Shown one piece after another: positions 43,171-54,004 of a stretch of 64,000 bases of DNA (positions within the stretch are counted from its first letter, which is position 1; every line of letters begins with the position of its first letter). Below the pieces are notes generated by a model. The model saw only the letters and a program-made list of their open reading frames with translations. It did no database searches and was not told the DNA's origin. Origin of the DNA: Typha latifolia. Lineage: Eukaryota > Streptophyta > Magnoliopsida > Poales > Typhaceae. The position numbers and the translations under genes were made by a program. The stretch covers positions 6,893,188-6,957,187 of the forward strand of contig CM034101.1 in the NCBI GenBank assembly GCA_019914945.1, read 5' to 3'.

Positions 43171-44715
43171 TGTGGTTGCTTTAGCCACTTTATAGACTTC
43201 GCAAGCACTAACAAAACTCCTCACTTCTCGCCTCAATCCTAGCCACGTGCAACTCTGTGATATCCTCCTATAAGTCATCAAGACACCCTCATGACTAGCC
43301 TCTAGTGTTTGGTGGAAGTGCTCCAATAATTTCTGCCACAATCCATCATTTGTGGGCACCCGAATGCATCCGTGGTCCAGCAGGAAACCGCCTCAATTCT
43401 CCAACTCTAGATAGTGCTTCAGATCATCTAACACCTCCTGTAATAATCTCAAAATATCTAGGTCATATGTACAAGCATACCTCATCTCGTCAAGAAAAAG
43501 AAAACTATGAGAAGAATAAGCTGCAAGCTCGGCGGTATCGAGTTGACGTGATAGTGCATCCGTCGCTCTATTTTATGTTCCTTTCTTGTATTAAATTTCA
43601 TAATCATACCCAGAAATTTTGTGACCCATCTCTTCTGTGCTGGGGTGTGTATACGCTGTCCCATAATGTAATGGAAGGCTCCTTTGATCGGTTTGGATGA
43701 TGAATCGCCTATCGATCAAATAAGGCCTCTACTTTATCACCGCATACAGAACTGCCAACATCTCTCTCTCATAGGTCAATAATTGCTAGGATTTTTGTGA
43801 TAAGGTCTTGCTAAGAAATGCTTTGGGACGTCCTCCTTGCATTAGTACAGCTTCTATGCCAACTCTCGACGCATCACATTCCACAATGACTCTTTGGTAA
43901 AGTCCGGTAGCACTAAAACGGGCGCCGTCGTTATTGTTGTTTTTAGTTTTTCAAAGGCTATACTGACTTCATCCGTCCATATTAAAAAGTCCTTCTTCAA
44001 CAAAGAAGTGAGAGATGCAGCGATCTTGCCATACCCGGTGATGAAACAATGATAATATCCGGTCAGCCCCAAAAATCCTCGCAATCTTGTGGTGGTATTA
44101 AGGATCGGCCAAGCGGTCATGCATGCTACCTTTTGAGGATCTGCTACTACACCTTCCGCTGAGATGATGTGGTCTAAATACTTGACTTGTGGTACTCCCC
44201 ATAGGCACTTGGACTTCTTAATCTTTAGCTGGTTTTACTTCAACAAATTCAGCACATCCTCCTAACGCCACCAATGCTCCATTTTAGTCCTATTATACAC
44301 CAAAATGTCGTCAAAGAATACCAAGACATACCTTCACAGTAGAGACCAAAAAATATCATTCATGAGGCATTGAAAAGTAGCTGGAGCATTGGTGAGACCA
44401 AAGGGCATCACCCGAAACTCGTAGTGCCCGTCTGGAGTCTGAAATGCAATTTTATGCACAACCACCGGGTGAACTCTAATTTGATGATACCCGGCCCACA
44501 AGTCACTCTGCAAGCTTGTTCAGCAGCTCCTCTATAACTGGAATGGGATACCGATCCTTGACGGTGATAGCGTTTAGTGCCTGGTAATCGACACATACGC
44601 CATACCCGGTCCTTCTTTTACACCAATAGCACGGGGGATGAATAAGAGCTATGACTTTGTTGTATGAGGCCTTCCTCTAATATCTCGGCTACCATCTTGG
44701 AGATAATTTCCTTTT
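43171..44715 (-). pseudogene. Element D-prime: integrase N-terminus, RNase H and RT
   Basis: Minus-strand family D pol: integrase zinc domain (HFHQTLEASHEGVLMTYRRI, 43359-43200), RNase H pieces (MGQRIHTPAQKRWVTK), connection (RGFLGLTGYYHCF), and degraded RT (44300-44600). All are frameshifted. At 44716 the coding sequence is split by element F and resumes at 48526 after the target duplication CTTTT. Confidence 0.75.
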
Positions 44716-44760
44716 TGATACGATTCGGACTTCACCGACGTCGTCTCGAGTTTGGATTTA

Positions 44761-44850
44761 CCTTAGGATAAGATTGAGTTTTAGGATAAGATTATGTTTT
44801 AGGATAAGATTGAGTTTTAGGATAAGATTGTGTTTTAGGATAAGATTGAG
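44761..44850 (+). repeat. Five 18-bp tandem repeats in F U3
   Basis: The unit is TTTTAGGATAAGATTGAG with the variants ending GTG or ATG. Five copies lie in the 5' LTR and four in the 3' LTR (47928-47999). Confidence 0.95.
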
Positions 44851-44863
44851 TTGTTGGTTAGCC

Positions 44864-44869
44864 TATAAA
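44864..44869 (+). promoter_or_regulatory. TATA box of element F 5' LTR
   Basis: TATAAA in GCCTATAAAAG, 14 bases after the repeat block. It is conserved at the same place in the B, C and G LTRs and in the F 3' LTR (48013-48018). Confidence 0.7.
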
Positions 44870-45371
44870 AGTATGTGTAGGGCAACCAAAATTAGGAATT
44901 GAATATTGAGAATTGAGTTTGCCTTGCCTCCTTCATCTTCTTCGCTCTCGTTCCCTCAATCTCCCCGGCGACGCCGCTTCTAATCTCCCTCGACAGGCCA
45001 ATCACCCTAGTCCCTTAGGAGTGGCCCTCTTCTCCCCCTTCTTCCAATTTATCCATCGCTATCCCTAACCTTTCCATCATCCATAACCCTTCCACCATCA
45101 CTTTTACACCGGTGCCACCCCATCAACACCGGCCCTCCACAATCCACCATTACCCAGAATTTCGTGCCTTCATCCACGGAATCCAAAAACAGAGTATCCT
45201 GACGTTCGTCTACTAAACGAACGATATCTCGAGATCCCCAACTCCGATTCGCCTGAAACTAGATCCGTTGGAAAGCTCTTTTCCGGGCCTACAACATATC
45301 AAAATTTCACAGTGATCCAACGGCGGGATATTTCGAGATCTTATCTTAAAGTTCCGTGCAAGATCGTAACA

Positions 45372-45475
45372 ATCTGGTATCAGAGCCATAGCACCAAAAG
45401 AGGGTTCGTATCAAGCTGGTATCAGAGCCTATAGCCGAGGAAGGATCGTAACAATCTGGTATCAGAGCCACCGTT
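45372..45475 (+). other. Triplicated primer-binding-site module in element F
   Basis: CTGGTATCAGAGCC occurs three times (about 45374-45387, 45417-45430, 45457-45470). The first directly follows the LTR end. The later copies are preceded by TTCGTATCAAG and GATCGTAACAA, that is, by copies of the LTR end. It looks like repeated duplication of the LTR-end/PBS junction. Confidence 0.85.
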
Positions 45476-45494
45476 CCTCGGACAAGCGCTTCTA

Positions 45495-46466
45495 ATGACG
45501 ACCACCAGATCCATGGCTGCACGGCGTGATGATGAAGAAGAGATTCTCCCAATAGAGGGGGAAGAGACGATTGCGGGGACTTCCACCCGCGGAACCATCC
45601 GATCTAATCGGAATACGGAAGAGCCTAGCATTCTATCCATGTTGGGGTCTATTTCAGAGCAGATGGCCATCAACCACCAGATGATGATGGAGATGATGCG
45701 GGAACTACGGGCGCCAAGGGAAGCAATGTCTAACGGGAAGGCACCATCGACCCCACGACGCGAGTCCACCCCCTTGAATCAATCCTCACCGGTTCAGCCT
45801 TTGCAACCACAAGAGCCGCTGCTACCACCACCCTATGGGCAGAGGCAAGCAAGGATGGTTACACCAGGACCAGTTGCAGGTGAACCCATCCGACGAGCGA
45901 ATCACCATGGAGACCACATTGGAGATCAAGATCCATGGGCGGGCCGATACGATCCGGAACCACGGCGAGTTGATCTAAACCGAAGGAGGGATCATCAACC
46001 CTTCATGGTGCATCCTCCGCCGGTTAGACAAGGAGTTGGGCATGATCTGGAACGAGACAACGACATTCGTGGACAAGTCGTGCGTCTCGAATTCCCCAAG
46101 TTCAAAGGTGGCGATCCAATTGATTGGTTGTATAGGGCGGAGCAATTCTTTGCATACCAAGGTACGGCGGAAGAATACAAGGTGACGCTTGCAAGCTTCC
46201 ACCTTGAGGATGCGGCGCTTCATTGGTTTCGATCAGCCAATGCCATTGAGGCCATCGAAACTTGGGCTGAATTTTGCGCCGATATCACACGGCGATTTGG
46301 AGTATCGGGCTATGAAGACTTTGATGCTCTCCTCTCAAAGACGGTTCAGAAGACCACGGTTGGGTCATACCAAGAAGAATTTGAGAGGATTAGTAGCCGA
46401 TGTCATCCACCATGGACGGATCAGCAACTTCGCAGCACCTTCATCTCCGGGCTGCTACTGCATTGA
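45495..46466 (+). pseudogene. Element F: GAG, C-terminal part deleted
   Basis: MTTTRSMAARRDDEEEILP starts at 45495. The frame is open through the gag core (FKGGDPIDWLYRAEQFF, LHWFRSANAIEAIETW, SRCHPPWTDQQLRSTFISGL) and then ends LLLH-stop because about 190 bases present in B are missing. The remaining sequence (from 46449) continues in another frame, with the Pro-rich linker and knuckle. The deletion joins GGGCTG to CTACTG. The frame is otherwise clean, consistent with youth. Confidence 0.85.
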
Positions 46467-46960
46467 TACCTCCTCGAGCACCCTTGAAGCCATCCCAAGA
46501 TGTGAAGTACGCACCTAGAGGTCCGGGGCGAGCACTCACACCTGCCCAAGTAGAAGAAAGAAGAGCCAAGGGCTTATGCTTCCGTTGTGATGAGAAGTTT
46601 GTACCAGGGCATCGTTGTGCTAAACCGATGGGATCGGTGATGCTCATCGATGGATTGGAGGAAGCGGAGGATGAGCTTGCAGCTGAAAGCGCAGATGTGG
46701 CTGGACATCGAGGAGAAGAAGTTGAGGAGCAAAACGTGGAGGACGTGATAGCTGAAATCTCCCTCCACGCTTATTCGGGGACGGCGGCGCCAAAGACATT
46801 GCGGGTGAACGGAGTAGTCAAGAAGACCACAGTGAGAATCTTGATTGACACCGGGTCCACCCACAACTTCATTGACAAGAGGCTCCTTAGGAAGATTGGG
46901 CTCGAGTCGGAACCCACGGAAGGGTTCGATGTGACGATTGGAGATGGCACCACCTTGTGA
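46467..46960 (+). pseudogene. Element F: nucleocapsid knuckle and protease
   Basis: Contains LTPAQVEERRAKGLC, the knuckle-like CFRCDEKFVPGHRC, an acidic linker, then the protease active site LIDTGSTHNFI. It ends at TGA after GDGTTL. That stop is at the same codon as in element B. Confidence 0.85.
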
Positions 46961-47882
46961 GCAGATTTTATTTGTGGAGGTGTGGTATTGAAGGTGCAAG
47001 GCCAAAGTTTCACATTGGATCTTTATCCATTGGCCTTGCGAGGAGCTGATATTGTTTTGGGAACCCAATGGCTTCAAAGCTTGGGGCCAGTAACATTTGA
47101 TTTCTCAAACCTCACACTGACCTTTCGGAGGAATGGAAGAAAGGTACTGCTGGATGGAAATCAACCGCGGCAAGGACCAACATTGCAACCACTTGTAGGC
47201 TTTCCTAGTGCAGGGGACCGAGCTCTACTATTGCAAATGGCTGTTCCTGAACCAGAACATCCCTCACCAAGGAGAATAGCCGCTGACTTGCAAGAGCTGC
47301 TGCATGAGTTCCAGGATCTCTTCGAGGAACCCCGAGGACTGCCGCCGAACCGTCGCCATGACCATCGCATCCAGATCGTTCCAGGGGCTGAACCTGCAAA
47401 TGTTCGGCCCTATCGGTACCCGCATGTCCAGAAGGAAGAGATCAGTAAATTAGTGGAGGAAATGCTCGAGTAAGGGATTATTCAACCGAGTAGAAGTGCC
47501 TACTCATCTCCGGTGTTGCTGGTTCGGAAGAAAGACGGGAGTTGGCGATTTTGCGTCGACTACCGAGCCTTGAATACCATTACTGTCAAAGACCGGTACC
47601 CAATACCGGTGATCGAGGAGTTGCTAGATGAGCTCACTGAGTCAGCCTACTTCAGCAAACTTGACTTAAGGGCGGGGTACCATCAAATCCGAGTCGACCC
47701 TGGAGATGTGCACAAAACGGCGTTTCGAACTCGCCTCCTTCTCAGCACCAACATCTCTTATATCTTCAGATTTGTGGAGAACCAAAGCAGAAGATCATAC
47801 CATGGAGGAGCTAGAGTCAAGGTGCAAAGATCGCTTCCCAAATTTCAAACCTTGAGGACAAGGTTGCGGAAGCGTGGTGGAT
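46961..47882 (+). pseudogene. Element F: protease C-terminus and truncated RT fused to pol end
   Basis: Protease end (GADIVLGTQWLQSLG), linker ([19 protein letters not shown]), RT fingers and early palm ([48 protein letters not shown]) up to KTAFRTR at about 47733. The sequence then jumps to DNA matching the extreme end of pol in B and G (AGCACCAAC, AGAAGATCATACCATGGAGG, AAATTTCAAACCTTGAGG) in a shifted frame. One TAA lies at 47471. The end is followed by the purine-rich tract and 3' LTR. Confidence 0.85.
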
Positions 47883-48520
47883 TGATACGATTCGGACTTC
47901 ACCGACGTCGTCTCGAGTTTGGATTTACCTTAGGATAAGATTGAGTTTTAGGATAAGATTGTGTTTTAGGATAAGATTGAGTTTTAGGATAAGATTGAGT
48001 TGTTGGTTAGCCTATAAAAGTATGTGTAGGGCAACCAAAATTAGGAATTGAATATTGAGAATTGAGTTTGCCTTGCCTCCTTCATCTTCTTCGCTCCCGT
48101 TCCCTCAATCTCCCCGGCGACGCCGCTTCTAATCTCCCTCGACAGGCCAATCACCCTAGTCCCTTAGGAGTGGCCCTCTTCTCCCCCTTCTTCCAATTTA
48201 TCCATCGCTATCCCTAACCTTTCCATCATCCATAACCCTTCCACCATCACTTTTACACCGGTGCCACCCCATCAACACCGGCCCTCCACAATCCACCATT
48301 ACCCAGAATTTCGTGCCTTCATCCACGGAATCCAAAAACAGAGTATCCTGACGTTCGTCTACTAAACGAACGATATCTCGAGATCCCCAACTCCGATTCG
48401 CCTGAAACTAGATCCGTTGGAAAGCTCTTTTCCGGGCCTACAACATATCAAAATTTCACAGTAATCCAACGGCGGGATATTTCGGGATCTTATCTTAAAG
48501 TTCCGTGCAAGATCGTAACA
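47883..48520 (+). repeat. Element F 3' LTR
   Basis: 638 bp, nearly identical to the 5' LTR but with four instead of five 18-bp repeats. Confidence 0.95.
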
Positions 48521-48525
48521 CTTTT

Positions 48526-49432
48526 GCACATGTGGATACCGATATGGCCTTAGATTTGCTAGTGCAGCCCCGAGTATAATCTCTATGTGATGGTCCATCG
48601 TTCACCTTGGTGGCAACTCCTTTGGTTCCTCAAACAGCCCAGCAAATTTATCTAATAAATTAAACATCTCGATGGTAGTATCTAGACTCATTTGAGGCTC
48701 GTCTCTTGCTGATCCTAACTAAAGAAGATAGGCCAAATCACTTGCACAACGCAGCCCCACCACTGCATCGTAGGAATAGGCGGAGAATGAACGCCATCTA
48801 GCTGCACATCTTTATTTCCTTGTTTCAATTTCATACACATGTTCCGGAAATCAAAAGTGATGAGTCCTATGCTCTGTAACTACTGAGTGCCTAGGATAAT
48901 GTCCGCTTCTCGCAGTTTCAATGGATACAAGTCCCTAATGATGTAATGTCCTTGCACCTATATACGGACCCGACAACACAAGCACTCCGCCCTAAGCTTT
49001 GTGCTGTCTCCTATAGCAACGTCAAATCCCGTTGTTGGTTTAGCATCCAAGCCCAATCTCCTCACTAACCTCTCATCTAGAAAGTTGTGTGTACTCCTGA
49101 AATTGATGAGGATGTGCACACAATGCTTTCTAACATGTTTGTCCACTCGCAATGTCCTCGGCGCAGAAGTACCCGAACATGCATGCAATGATATTTCTGC
49201 TTGGATATCTTCCTCCGTGCCCTCCTCTATGGCCTCCTCATGGACCTCTTCTAAACACTCTCCATACTAACCATCTCATCCTCCTCCTCAAGATCATTGA
49301 TGAGCATTACACTCTCAATCGGTTTGGAACACCGATGACCGGGGCTGAAACGTTCATCACATCGAAAGCAAAAGCCCTTTGCTCTTTGCTCCTCCACCTA
49401 GGTAGGTGAGAGAGTTCAAACGGGGGGTCCTA
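48526..49432 (-). pseudogene. Element D-prime: protease, linker and gag C-terminus
   Basis: Continuation of D-prime beyond F: RT linker ([11 protein letters not shown]), then protease (48958-49188), whose active site reads LINFRSTHNFL. The catalytic Asp-Thr-Gly is therefore lost (Asn-Phe-Arg). Gag knuckle sequence follows around 49330-49400. It is cut at 49432 by element G. Confidence 0.7.
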
Positions 49433-49986
49433 TGATATGATCACGCCTCTGGCTATGGAGCTCTGATATCAGCTTGATACGATCTCGCCTTTTTGGTGAA
49501 GGGTTGATCTCTTCCAATTCTTCATCTGGACTAGATCTGGTTGCCTACCACATCCTTTTATAGGCTAACCAACAACTCAAATTAACCCTAAAAACACAAT
49601 TTTCGTCGACCGCGTTCGAACTCGCCCGACCGCGTTCGAACGCACCGAGTTCGCTCTTCTGGATTTGCGAACGCGATCCAGGCGTGCGAATGCGCGATTG
49701 AACGCGCTTTTCGGTATTTGCGAACGCGATGCAGGCGTTCACAGTGCGTTCGAACGCACCGCGTTCGAATGTACAGTACATTCTCTTCACCACGTTCACA
49801 ACCCCGTTCACAAACCGCGTTCGAACTCACTCCACCCGCGTTCGAACGCGACTTACAGAAAACTTATTGTAATGGAAATTAAACACTAAAATATGAATTA
49901 AAAACACTCCTAAAGTGAATCCAGCTCGAGACGACGTCGGTGAAGTCCAAATCGTATCAATCCACCATGCTTCCGCAACCTTGTCC

Positions 49987-50736
49987 TCAAGGTTTGAAGT
50001 TTGTGAAGCGATCTTTGAACTCTGACTTAAGTTCCTCCATGGTATGATCTTCTGCATTGGTTCCCCACATATCTAAAGATATAGGAAATGCTGGTGCTGA
50101 AAGAGAGGCAAGCTCACTTGTGTCCGGTTGACGCGTAAGAGCATCGGCGGCTCGATTTTCAATCCCGTTTTTGTAGACTAATTCGTAGTCATACCCAAGG
50201 AGTTTCCTGACCCACCATTGTTGGGCTGGGGTGTGCACACGTTGCTCCATGAAGTAGGGTAAGTTTTGCTGGTCTGTGCGGATAGTAAACCGTTGGCCAA
50301 TCAAGTAGTGTCGCCATTTGGTGACGACGTGTAGAATCACTAGCATTTCGCGCTCGTAGGTAGATAGCTGTCGCGACTGACTTGACAATGCTTTGCTCAT
50401 ATATGCCACAGGTCTGCCCTCTTGCATCAAAACTGCTCCAATGCCCTCACCAGAAGCGTCGCACTCCACCACAAAGGGCTTGCCGAAATCTAGTAGTGCT
50501 AGAACCGAAACTGTAGACATAGCTGTCTTCAAGGCTTCGAAGGCCTCCGTTGCTTTGCCCGTCCATTGAAACCCACCTTTTCTGAGTAAGGAGGTCAGCG
50601 GGGCAGCAATTTTGCCATAGTTGGCAACAAATCGCCGGTAGTACCCTGTCAATCCAAGGAATCCCCTCAATTCCCTCTGATTAGTAGGAATCGGCCAATC
50701 CACCATATTCTTGATCTTGCTTGGGTCGGCTTCCAC
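49987..50736 (-). pseudogene. Element G: RT connection and RNase H, clean frame, integrase missing
   Basis: The 249 codons are free of stops: [109 protein letters not shown], then directly SAPAFPISLDMWG and the pol end. The integrase deletion has the same junction as in B. Confidence 0.85.
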
Positions 50737-51149
50737 TCATTTTACAGAGATTATATGCCCCAAGTACCCCACTCTTGACTCTCCCCAAAGACACTTACTC
50801 ATAGTGGCCATCGTGAGTTCGGAACGCCGTTTTGTGTACATCTTCAGGGTCGACTCGGATTTGATGGTATCCCGCTCTTAAGTCAAGTTTGCTGAAGTAG
50901 GCCGACCCTGTGAGCTCATCCAGCAACTCCTCGATCACCGGTATTGGATACCGGTCCTTGACAGTAATTGCATTCAAGGCTCGGTAGTCGATGCAAAACC
51001 GCCAACTCCGGTCCTTCTTCCGAACCAGCAGCACCGGCGATGAGTAGGCACTTCTACTCGGTTGAATAATCCCTTTCTCGAGCATTTTCTCCACCAATTT
51101 ACTGATCTCTTCCTTCTAGACATGCGGGTACCAATAGGGTCGGACATTT
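50737..51149 (-). pseudogene. Element G: RT fingers and early palm
   Basis: [35 protein letters not shown] and [20 protein letters not shown], then HDGHYE. A deletion at about 50800 (CTCAT shared at both sides) removes the FGLTNAP and FFDD catalytic blocks and rejoins at [10 protein letters not shown] cannot be active. Confidence 0.8.
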
Positions 51150-52023
51150 GAAATAAGATCTTAAAATATGCCGCCATTGGATCGACGTGAAACTTTGATA
51201 TGTTGTAGCCCCAGAAAAGAGCTTTCCAACAAATCTAGTTTCAGGCCAATCGGATATGGGGATCTCGAGATATCGTCCGATTTGTGGACAAAGGTCAGAT
51301 GGTCTGTTTTGGATCTGTGGATGGAGGCACGTGATCCTAGGTAATGGTGGTTGAAGGTGGACCGGCGTTAATGTGGTGGCACCGGTGAAAAGTGATGGTG
51401 GAAGGGTTGTGGTTGATGGAAGGATTAGGGCAAGTGTGGGATAGATTGGACGAAGGGGGAGAAGAGGGCCACCCCTAAGGGACTAGGGTGATTAGCTGGA
51501 CGAGGGAGGTTAGAAGCGGCATCGCCGGGGATTGAGAGAACGGGAGCGAAGAAGACGAAGGAGGCAAGGCAAAACTCAATCTCAATAATCAATAATCAAT
51601 TTGGTTGCCTACCACATCCTTTTATAGGCTAACCAACAACTCAAATTAACCCTAAAAACACAATTTTCGTCGACCGCGTTCAAACTCGCCCGACCGCGTT
51701 CGAACGCACCGAGTTCGCTCTTCTGGATTTGCGAACGCGATGCAAGCATTCGAATGCGCGATCGAACGCGCTTTTCGGTATTTGCGAACGCGATGCAGGC
51801 GTTCACAGTGCGTTCGAACGCACCGCGTTCGAACGCACAGTACATTCTCTTCACACGTTCACAACCCCGTTCACAAACCGCGTTCGAACTCACTCCACCC
51901 GCGTTCGAACGCGACTTACAGAAAACTTATTTTAATGGAAATTAAACACTAAAACATGAAATAAAAACACTCCTAAAGTGAATCCATGCTCGAGACGACG
52001 TCGGTGAAGTCTGAATCGTATCA

Positions 52024-52495
52024 ATGTAGTTTAAGGGAAAAAGATGAAGGGAAAGAAGTGGTCGAGATTCCAAGGAAAAGGGAGGACTTGATAGACGAGG
52101 GAGATTAGATGTTAGGAGAGACCTTACCAATGGTAGAGGTGGTAGGTTGGTGAAGAGAGAGGAAGGAGATTAGGGTAGAGAGAAGATAAAGAGGCAAGAA
52201 ATAAATATTTCAATAGCATAATGATTTTAGCTGCTATCTACACCTTTATAGTGGCTAGCCAACAAGCCAAAATAACAATTATTAACCCTAATTCTAGTGG
52301 GCTCACGCCGATTGCATTCGAACACACAAAAGGCATTCTCTATCGATGCGAACTTGATGCAGGCGTTCGAACGCGCTCGACCTCGTTCGAGCGCACATTT
52401 CGCGTTCTCTATTTGTGCGAACTTGATACAGGCATTCACAAAGGAGTTCAAATGCGCCCCCATCCGCGTTCAAACGGGATACAGGCATTCACAAA
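52024..52495 (-). mobile_element. Family D LTR fragment (5' LTR of D-prime)
   Basis: Corresponds to D1 LTR positions from ATGTAGTTTAAGGG onward: leader, TATA (CTTTATAG on plus), palindrome array (52310-52480). The U5 end and PBS are missing at the G junction, and the right terminus is replaced by chromodomain sequence. Confidence 0.65.
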
Positions 52496-52694
52496 GGGGT
52501 CCAGAGTGCATCCTATCTTCCATGTTTAATTGCCGAGGGAGCGGATTGGAGATCATGAGGTCGTTGGATCAGTTCTACTAAAGCCATTGGAGGAGATAGA
52601 GATCGTAGAGCCAGTTCGTGTACTTGCTAGGCACCGATGATGTCATGGTACCAGATTAGAGATAGAGGTTCTAGTCGAGCGGCTTGGCAACCTC
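52496..52694 (+). pseudogene. Family D integrase tail and chromodomain fragment
   Basis: Plus-strand GSRVHPIFHV, frameshift, ERIGDHEVVGSVL, LEEIEIVEPVRVLARHR and RLEIEVLVERLGN match the D0 tail (31068-31355). It is cut within the chromodomain. Confidence 0.65.
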
Positions 52695-53042
52695 CCTCGT
52701 CTATCGAATCCTCCCTCATCGTTGGGATCTCGACCACTTCTTCCCCTTCATCTCTATCCCTTATCTACATCAACCATCTACCCTCATCTCCATTAACATC
52801 CATAACCCTATCATCTACTCCACTTATCACTACCACCTTCATTCCCACTCTATCATGTTTTCATCTCAGTTGTAGTTTGAAACTGTGAAGGGCATAAATT
52901 AAAAAAAGATAGATTAGTTACGGATCGATCAAACTTAGTTTCATAATGTTTTGACAACAGGAGAATATTTGGTGAATATTTTCCCTCAGTTGTTCTGAGT
53001 GCTTCCTGCAATCAATCTAGATCTTGAAGTGATCGTTTTGTA
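52695..53042 (+). mobile_element. Family D LTR fragment, 3' part
   Basis: CT-rich leader through GAATATTTGGTGAATATT to the end TTGTAACCTAACA, matching 4990-5340. It is joined to the chromodomain fragment without the U3. Confidence 0.65.
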
Positions 53043-53528
53043 ACCTAACACCACCACAGCTATTATCAACTCTCATAACCCTAATCACATCATCAACTAT
53101 CATCATGCACGTCCATTACGCCATCTCCCAGCCTTTGGTCATTATTTCCTCCATATCTTTTGATCGGCCTATCCAATCAATGATATTTTAATTGTGTTAG
53201 ATTTTTACCTTCTAGAGGAACACTATATTCAAATCTCAGATCATTTTGGCGATTGGATCCATCCCTATTGCCTTTGAAAGTTTCGTATTAAATTCTGCCT
53301 AGAATAGCATCTCAGATCGACATTCATCTTTCTCGAGGGCGATTGCAACAATATGATGATATACTTTCTACTTTTCAACTGTTCTCAAAGACTAATGCTA
53401 TGACTTTGAGGGCTTCATATGTGAGTATATATATTAAGTCAAATGTTTTGATAAATATCTTTGCAAATAATTGAGAATTTGTGTTGTTTGGGTTAGAAAG
53501 AGTGGTCTCATTACACCTCTTCAGGGTA
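53043..53528. other. Unassigned DNA
   Basis: AT-rich with no frame, LTR end or repeat that I recognise. It lies between two family D fragments and may be host sequence. Confidence 0.35.
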
Positions 53529-53819
53529 GTTGATACACCTAGTTAGGATCTTTTCTTATTGCATTAGGTCTTTATTTTTATTAAAATAAAATTCATGTAG
53601 GTCGCGTTCAAATGCCCTTCCAAACGCTTGCATTATGTTCGCAAATATAGAGAACGCATATTGTGCATTCAAATGCGGTCGGGTGAGTTCGAACGCCCGC
53701 GTTCGAATGCCTGTACCGCGTTCACATAGACAAAGATGGAGCTTTTTAGGTGCATTCGAACGCGATCGAGCGCATTCGAACAGGATCGATGGGAATCATC
53801 TATAATTGGGGTTTCATAT
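53529..53819 (+). mobile_element. Element H: first half of its 5' LTR (family D)
   Basis: TGATACACCTAGTTAGGATC begins the U3, and the palindrome array spans 53600-53780. It is interrupted at 53820 by the TGTAATAACC terminus of a family E LTR. The second half of a D LTR lies at 59668-59986, directly before the PBS and gag of H. Confidence 0.7.
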
Positions 53820-54004
53820 TGTAATAACCTAGATAAAAAATAAATAATAATAAAATAAAATAATAAAAATAATAAATATATAAAAATTAAATATAAAAAA
53901 AAGAGACAAAAGAAAGAAAAAAATGTAACACCCGTAAAAAAAAATAGCCTAGTTAAGCATGCGTAATTAGGATTTTATCTTCGTCTGCTTTCACCGGAGA
54001 AATA

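Larger units (their letters stand above)
44716..45371 (+). repeat. Element F 5' LTR
   Basis: Termini TGATACGATT and GATCGTAACA. U3 has five 18-bp repeats (44761-44850) in place of the TTCGAA array seen in B, C and G, then a TATA box. The leader is CT-rich and contains TCCCCGGCGACGCCGC, as in its relatives. Confidence 0.95.
44716..48520 (+). mobile_element. Element F: very young non-autonomous Reina-like element, TSD CTTTT
   Basis: Complete 3805-bp element in plus orientation with perfect CTTTT duplications (44711-44715 and 48521-48525). The LTRs (656 and 638 bp) are equal in length except for one 18-bp repeat unit. By eye they differ by three substitutions outside the repeats. The interior has gag, protease and the first half of RT, with two deletions: one in gag, and one from mid-RT to the last codons of pol. 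It has no RT catalytic site, RNase H or integrase. It must have moved using proteins from another element. Confidence 0.95.
49433..52023 (-). mobile_element. Element G: truncated Reina-like element of the integrase-less type
   Basis: B-family LTRs on both sides. The left (3') LTR, 49433-49959, has an internal deletion. The right (5') LTR, 51150-52023, lacks its U5 end, PBS and gag because RT sequence joins it directly (GGACATTTG|AAATAAGATC). There is no matching target duplication (TCCTA versus ATGTA), so the flanks have also been rearranged. It sits between the gag and 5' LTR of D-prime. Confidence 0.8.

Noticed and set aside
49433..52023. Target duplication for element G
   Set aside because: Flanking pentamers TCCTA and ATGTA differ, and both sides show deletions in the surrounding D-prime element.
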